Shown piece by piece: positions 58,583 through 61,103 of a stretch of DNA of 61,103 bases (the stretch's first letter is position 1; the number at the start of each line of letters is the position of its first letter). A program made the position numbers and the translations under genes. This DNA comes from Chloroflexota bacterium. GTDB lineage: Bacteria; Chloroflexota; Anaerolineae; JAAEKA01. The stretch covers positions 1 to 61,103 of the forward strand of contig JAKQCW010000184.1 in NCBI GenBank assembly GCA_029558955.1, given 5' to 3'. A model generated the notes under the pieces. It was not told where the DNA came from and did no database searches. It saw only the letters and a program-made list of their open reading frames with translations.

Positions 58583-59971
58583 TCACGCATCATGAGACGC
58601 CTCGCCGCGTGCCGCCGGCAGCGCCACGGTGAAGGTCGTGCCCTGTCCGAGCACGCTCTGCACCTCGATCGTTCCACCTTGCGCCTCGACCAACGACTTG
58701 GCGATGGCCAAGCCCAGGCCAGACTCGCCGGTGTCGGGCCGCGAAGGGTCCGCCCGGTAGAAACGCCGGAAGACATGCGGCGTGTGCTCCGGATCGATGC
58801 CCTGCCCGGTGTCGCTGACGCGCAGCAACACGCGATGGTCCACGGCCTCGCCGGAGAGGGTAATCACCCCGCCGTCAGGTGTGTAACGCAGGGCATTGCT
58901 GACCAGGTTTGCCAGCACCTGCGCCAGCCGCTCGCGGTCGGCCTCCACCCAAGGCAGGTCAGGCGCAATCTGCACCTCCAGGCGGATGCCACGCTGCGCG
59001 GCCAGCTCGGCGTTGGCGGCCGCGACCCGTTCCAGGCTCTCGGCCGGCGCCAGCATGACCCGGTTGAGGGCCAGCTCGCCGGCGTCGGCCAGCGACAGCG
59101 TGCGCAGGTCGTCGACCAGGTGGCTGAGCAGGCGCGCTTCGCCGTACATCGCATCGTAGATGGCCGGCTTGCCATGCAGCTTGCCATCGGACAGCGCCTC
59201 GGTGTAGCCCAGGATGATGCTCAGCGGCGTGCGCAGCTCATGGGCGATGTCGGCGGTCATCTGGCGTCGCAGGTGGTTGGAGGTGGCCAGGTCGGCGCTC
59301 ATGCGGTTGAACGAAACGGCCAGCTCGCCGATCTCGTCCTGGGTGCGCACCGGCACCTGAAGGCCCAGCTCGCCGCTGGCCACCCGTTGGGTCGCCTCAG
59401 TGAGTTCCCCGATCGGTTGCGAGATGGCGCGCGCCAACAAAACGCCCAGCACCAGCGCGATCACCGCGGCGCCCAAGGCGCCAAAGACGATGGCCCGGTT
59501 GACCTTGGCTATGAAGGCAACCTCCGGCGAACGCGGATCGCGCCGCGGGACATCGCCAGGCAGATCAAACAGCACCGCGCCAACAACCTGGCCATCGACC
59601 TCCACTGGCAGCGAAACGCGTATGTCAGCCTTACCGATCTGCTGGCCGACCTGAAAATTGCGACTGCCCAACACCACAGTCCGGTCGTTGTCGATCAACG
59701 CCACCGGCGCGCGCACAAAGGCCGGTTGCCCCTGGCCATCGTCCAAGCGCAGATTGATGGCCGACAGACCCTCCCAACTGCCGTGCTCCTGATAGAAGTT
59801 GGCCAACTTGTCCACCAGTTCTTGCTGGTTGCGGTCGGAGATGAACTGGTTGAACTCGCGCTGCGTGCGCAGACCGACGAAGACCGCCACCAGCAGCGCG
59901 CCGATCAAGCCCACGAAGAGAAAGGCCAGGGTAAGTTTGAGGACCAGGGAACGCATAGCGGTTTCGATCAC
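58583..59971 (-). CDS. Membrane sensor histidine kinase
   Basis: The 462 residues include a transmembrane helix (LTLAFLFVGLIGALLVAVFV, about 12-32), an extracytoplasmic domain, a second helix (IVFGALGAAVIALVLGVLLA), HAMP, HisKA with His244 in DIAHELRTPLS, and an ATPase domain with DTGQGIDPEHTPHVF and GLGLAIAKSLVE. It starts with GTG overlapping the response-regulator stop (GTGA); the ATG at 59956 is an alternative. It would phosphorylate the adjacent regulator. Confidence 0.94.
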   Translation of the reverse strand: MIETAMRSLVLKLTLAFLFVGLIGALLVAVFVGLRTQREFNQFISDRNQQELVDKLANFYQEHGSWEGLSAINLRLDDGQGQPAFVRAPVALIDNDRTVVLGSRNFQVGQQIGKADIRVSLPVEVDGQVVGAVLFDLPGDVPRRDPRSPEVAFIAKVNRAIVFGALGAAVIALVLGVLLARAISQPIGELTEATQRVASGELGLQVPVRTQDEIGELAVSFNRMSADLATSNHLRRQMTADIAHELRTPLSIILGYTEALSDGKLHGKPAIYDAMYGEARLLSHLVDDLRTLSLADAGELALNRVMLAPAESLERVAAANAELAAQRGIRLEVQIAPDLPWVEADRERLAQVLANLVSNALRYTPDGGVITLSGEAVDHRVLLRVSDTGQGIDPEHTPHVFRRFYRADPSRPDTGESGLGLAIAKSLVEAQGGTIEVQSVLGQGTTFTVALPAARGEASHDA

Positions 59972-60654
59972 GCTTCAGCGGCAAACCGGTAGCCCACGCC
60001 GTAGACCGTCTCGACGTAGCGCGGCTTGCTGGGGTCAGGCTCGATCTTGGTGCGCAGGTTGCGGATGTGGACGTCGATGGTGCGCTCGTAGCCGTCATAG
60101 GCGCCGCCTTGCAGGCGGTCCAACAGCTCGGCGCGGGTGAAGACGCGGCCGGGCGTGGTCAGGAAAACCGCCAACAGGTCGAACTCAGAGGGGGTCAGAT
60201 CCACCGAGCGCTGATCGACTGTCACCTGACGGCGGCGGCGATCCAGGGCAACGTCGCCCGCCCGCAGCAAGGCGACGTCGGCCTGGTCACGATCCATTCG
60301 GCGCAACACTGCCCGCACACGGGCGACCAGCTCGCGCATGCTGAAGGGCTTGGTGACGAAATCATCGGCGCCCAGCTCCAGGCCCAGCACCTTGTCGCCC
60401 TCCTCCAGCTTGGCGGTCAGGATGATGATGGGCGTGTCGGCCTCACGGCGATAGGTGCGCAGGAAGTCGTAGCCGCCCATGTTCGGCATCATCAGGTCCA
60501 GGATGATCAGATCGGGCTTTTCATGGCGGGCGACGTAGAGCGCCTCCTGGCCGTCGGCGGCCAATACCACGCGAAAGCCTTCCTCGTCCAGGTAGGACTT
60601 GACCATCACGCGCAGTTCTTTTTTGTCGTCAACTACCAGAATCGTCTTGCTCAT
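59968..60654 (-). CDS. OmpR-family response regulator
   Basis: The 228 residues hold a receiver domain (Asp9, Asp10, phosphoacceptor Asp53 in ILDLMMP, Lys in VTKPFS) and a winged-helix DNA-binding domain (DLTPSEFDLLAVFL, YERTIDVHIRNLRTKIE). It is the first gene of a three-gene unit with the kinase and the HtrA-like protease, which suggests control of envelope stress genes. Confidence 0.96.
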   Translation of the reverse strand: MSKTILVVDDKKELRVMVKSYLDEEGFRVVLAADGQEALYVARHEKPDLIILDLMMPNMGGYDFLRTYRREADTPIIILTAKLEEGDKVLGLELGADDFVTKPFSMRELVARVRAVLRRMDRDQADVALLRAGDVALDRRRRQVTVDQRSVDLTPSEFDLLAVFLTTPGRVFTRAELLDRLQGGAYDGYERTIDVHIRNLRTKIEPDPSKPRYVETVYGVGYRFAAEA

Positions 60655-60881
60655 GGTTTTGTGTGCCCTAATGACGCCTCTGCCTGATCAAAATTAGCCG
60701 CTCGGGCCGGTCTCCTGACCGAGCCCGCCATTTTCATCAACGATTGCACGCCCAGCGCATGGATGTCTGTCACCCTGAGGCCCGGCGAAGGGTCTCGCCG
60801 TGGCCTCAGGGGAGGGCTTCGGCGCCGCCGCCCGCAAGACGCCTCTGCCCTGTCACCCTGAGGCCCGGCGAAGGGTCTCGG
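60655..60881. other. 227-bp gap with repeat copies
   Basis: The block at 60696-60768 matches 4481-4559 and contains a family A core at 60699-60723. The 29-bp sequence starting GTCACCCTGAGGCCCGGCGA occurs at 60769 and at 60852. No gene is seen. Confidence 0.7.
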
Positions 60882-61103
60882 CTACTGCGCCTCTGCCACG
60901 AATTCAAGCTCCAGCGTCACATCGTCAGCCACCGTGTCCACCGAAGGCGAATCAGGAATGCTCAGGCCGAAATCGCGGTAGGGGAAGGTCGTGGTGGCCA
61001 GCCCCTCGATGCGCGTCTCGCTGACCGGCGTCACCGTCACATCGAAAGTCACCGGCTTCGTCACATCGCGGATCGTCAGGTCGCCCACGATCTGGAAGGT
61101 GAA
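60882..61103 (-). CDS. YceI-family protein, 5' end cut off by the window edge
   Basis: The visible 74 C-terminal residues (FTFQIVGDLTIRDVTKPVTF, then FPYRDFGLSIPDSPSVDTVA and LELEFVAEAQ) match the YceI lipocalin-like domain, which in other bacteria binds isoprenoid or lipid ligands in or outside the envelope. The N-terminus, including any signal peptide, lies beyond position 61103. Confidence 0.88.
   Translation of the reverse strand, partial: FTFQIVGDLTIRDVTKPVTFDVTVTPVSETRIEGLATTTFPYRDFGLSIPDSPSVDTVADDVTLELEFVAEAQ

Overview
The window is about 61 kb of GC-rich bacterial chromosome and reads most like a member of the Chloroflexota (Anaerolineae/Caldilineae-like). The reasons are the substrate-binding lipoproteins with a bare lipobox Cys followed by Ala/Pro/Thr/Glu-rich linkers, a Rex repressor, a four-subunit ferredoxin-linked 2-oxoacid oxidoreductase, an unusual PfaA-like megasynthase, and intergenic spaces filled with short tandem and dispersed repeats. 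The placement is inference; there is no rRNA or other marker gene here. I found no tRNA, rRNA, CRISPR array or transposase.

Layout. (1) 1-15018, minus strand: a lipid/polyketide operon made of an acyl-CoA dehydrogenase, a 2914-residue megasynthase (KS-AT-KS-ACP-ACP-ACP-KR-DH), a Sfp-type phosphopantetheinyl transferase, a carboxyltransferase, a biotin carboxylase and a biotin carrier protein cut by the window edge. (2) 15690-19962, minus: a MacAB-like ABC exporter with adaptor and a Yip1-like membrane protein. (3) 20176-25848, plus: Rex, a CBS-domain protein, a KorDABC/Vor-type 2-oxoacid:ferredoxin oxidoreductase and a PLP aminotransferase. (4) A 67-bp minisatellite, then ManA. (5) 27567-41818, plus: a TetR regulator and a glycoside locus (family-5 binding protein, two permeases, two ATPases, GH78 rhamnosidase, esterase, GH1, beta-phosphoglucomutase-like HAD, GH3). 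(6) 41949-53827, plus: a GntR/UTRA-controlled locus for N-acetylmuramic acid/N-acetylglucosamine recovery (NamZ, two GNATs, PIG-L-like protein, CUT1 ABC importer, NagZ, MurQ, MurK-like kinase). (7) 54226-61103: a HAD phosphatase (plus), then on the minus strand an alpha/beta hydrolase lipoprotein, an HtrA-like protease, a histidine kinase/response regulator pair and the end of a YceI-family gene.

How they work together. In region 1 the carboxylase would make the (methyl)malonyl-type extender, the PPTase would activate the ACPs and the megasynthase would build a reduced acyl chain. No enoyl-reductase domain is visible, and the acyl-CoA dehydrogenase ahead of the synthase is a candidate partner. 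All three ACPs carry Thr where the phosphopantetheinylated Ser should be. In region 6 NamZ and NagZ would release MurNAc and GlcNAc, the ABC importer would take up the sugars or a disaccharide, the BadF/MurK-type kinase would phosphorylate them, and MurQ would convert MurNAc-6P to GlcNAc-6P. A strong promoter with two abutting dre-like operator sites lies directly ahead of the GntR gene.

The two most interesting items are the Thr-ACP megasynthase operon and the ABC-type MurNAc recycling locus with its operator. A third is a set of short repeat families that fill intergenic space and also sit, in frame, inside the megasynthase gene.
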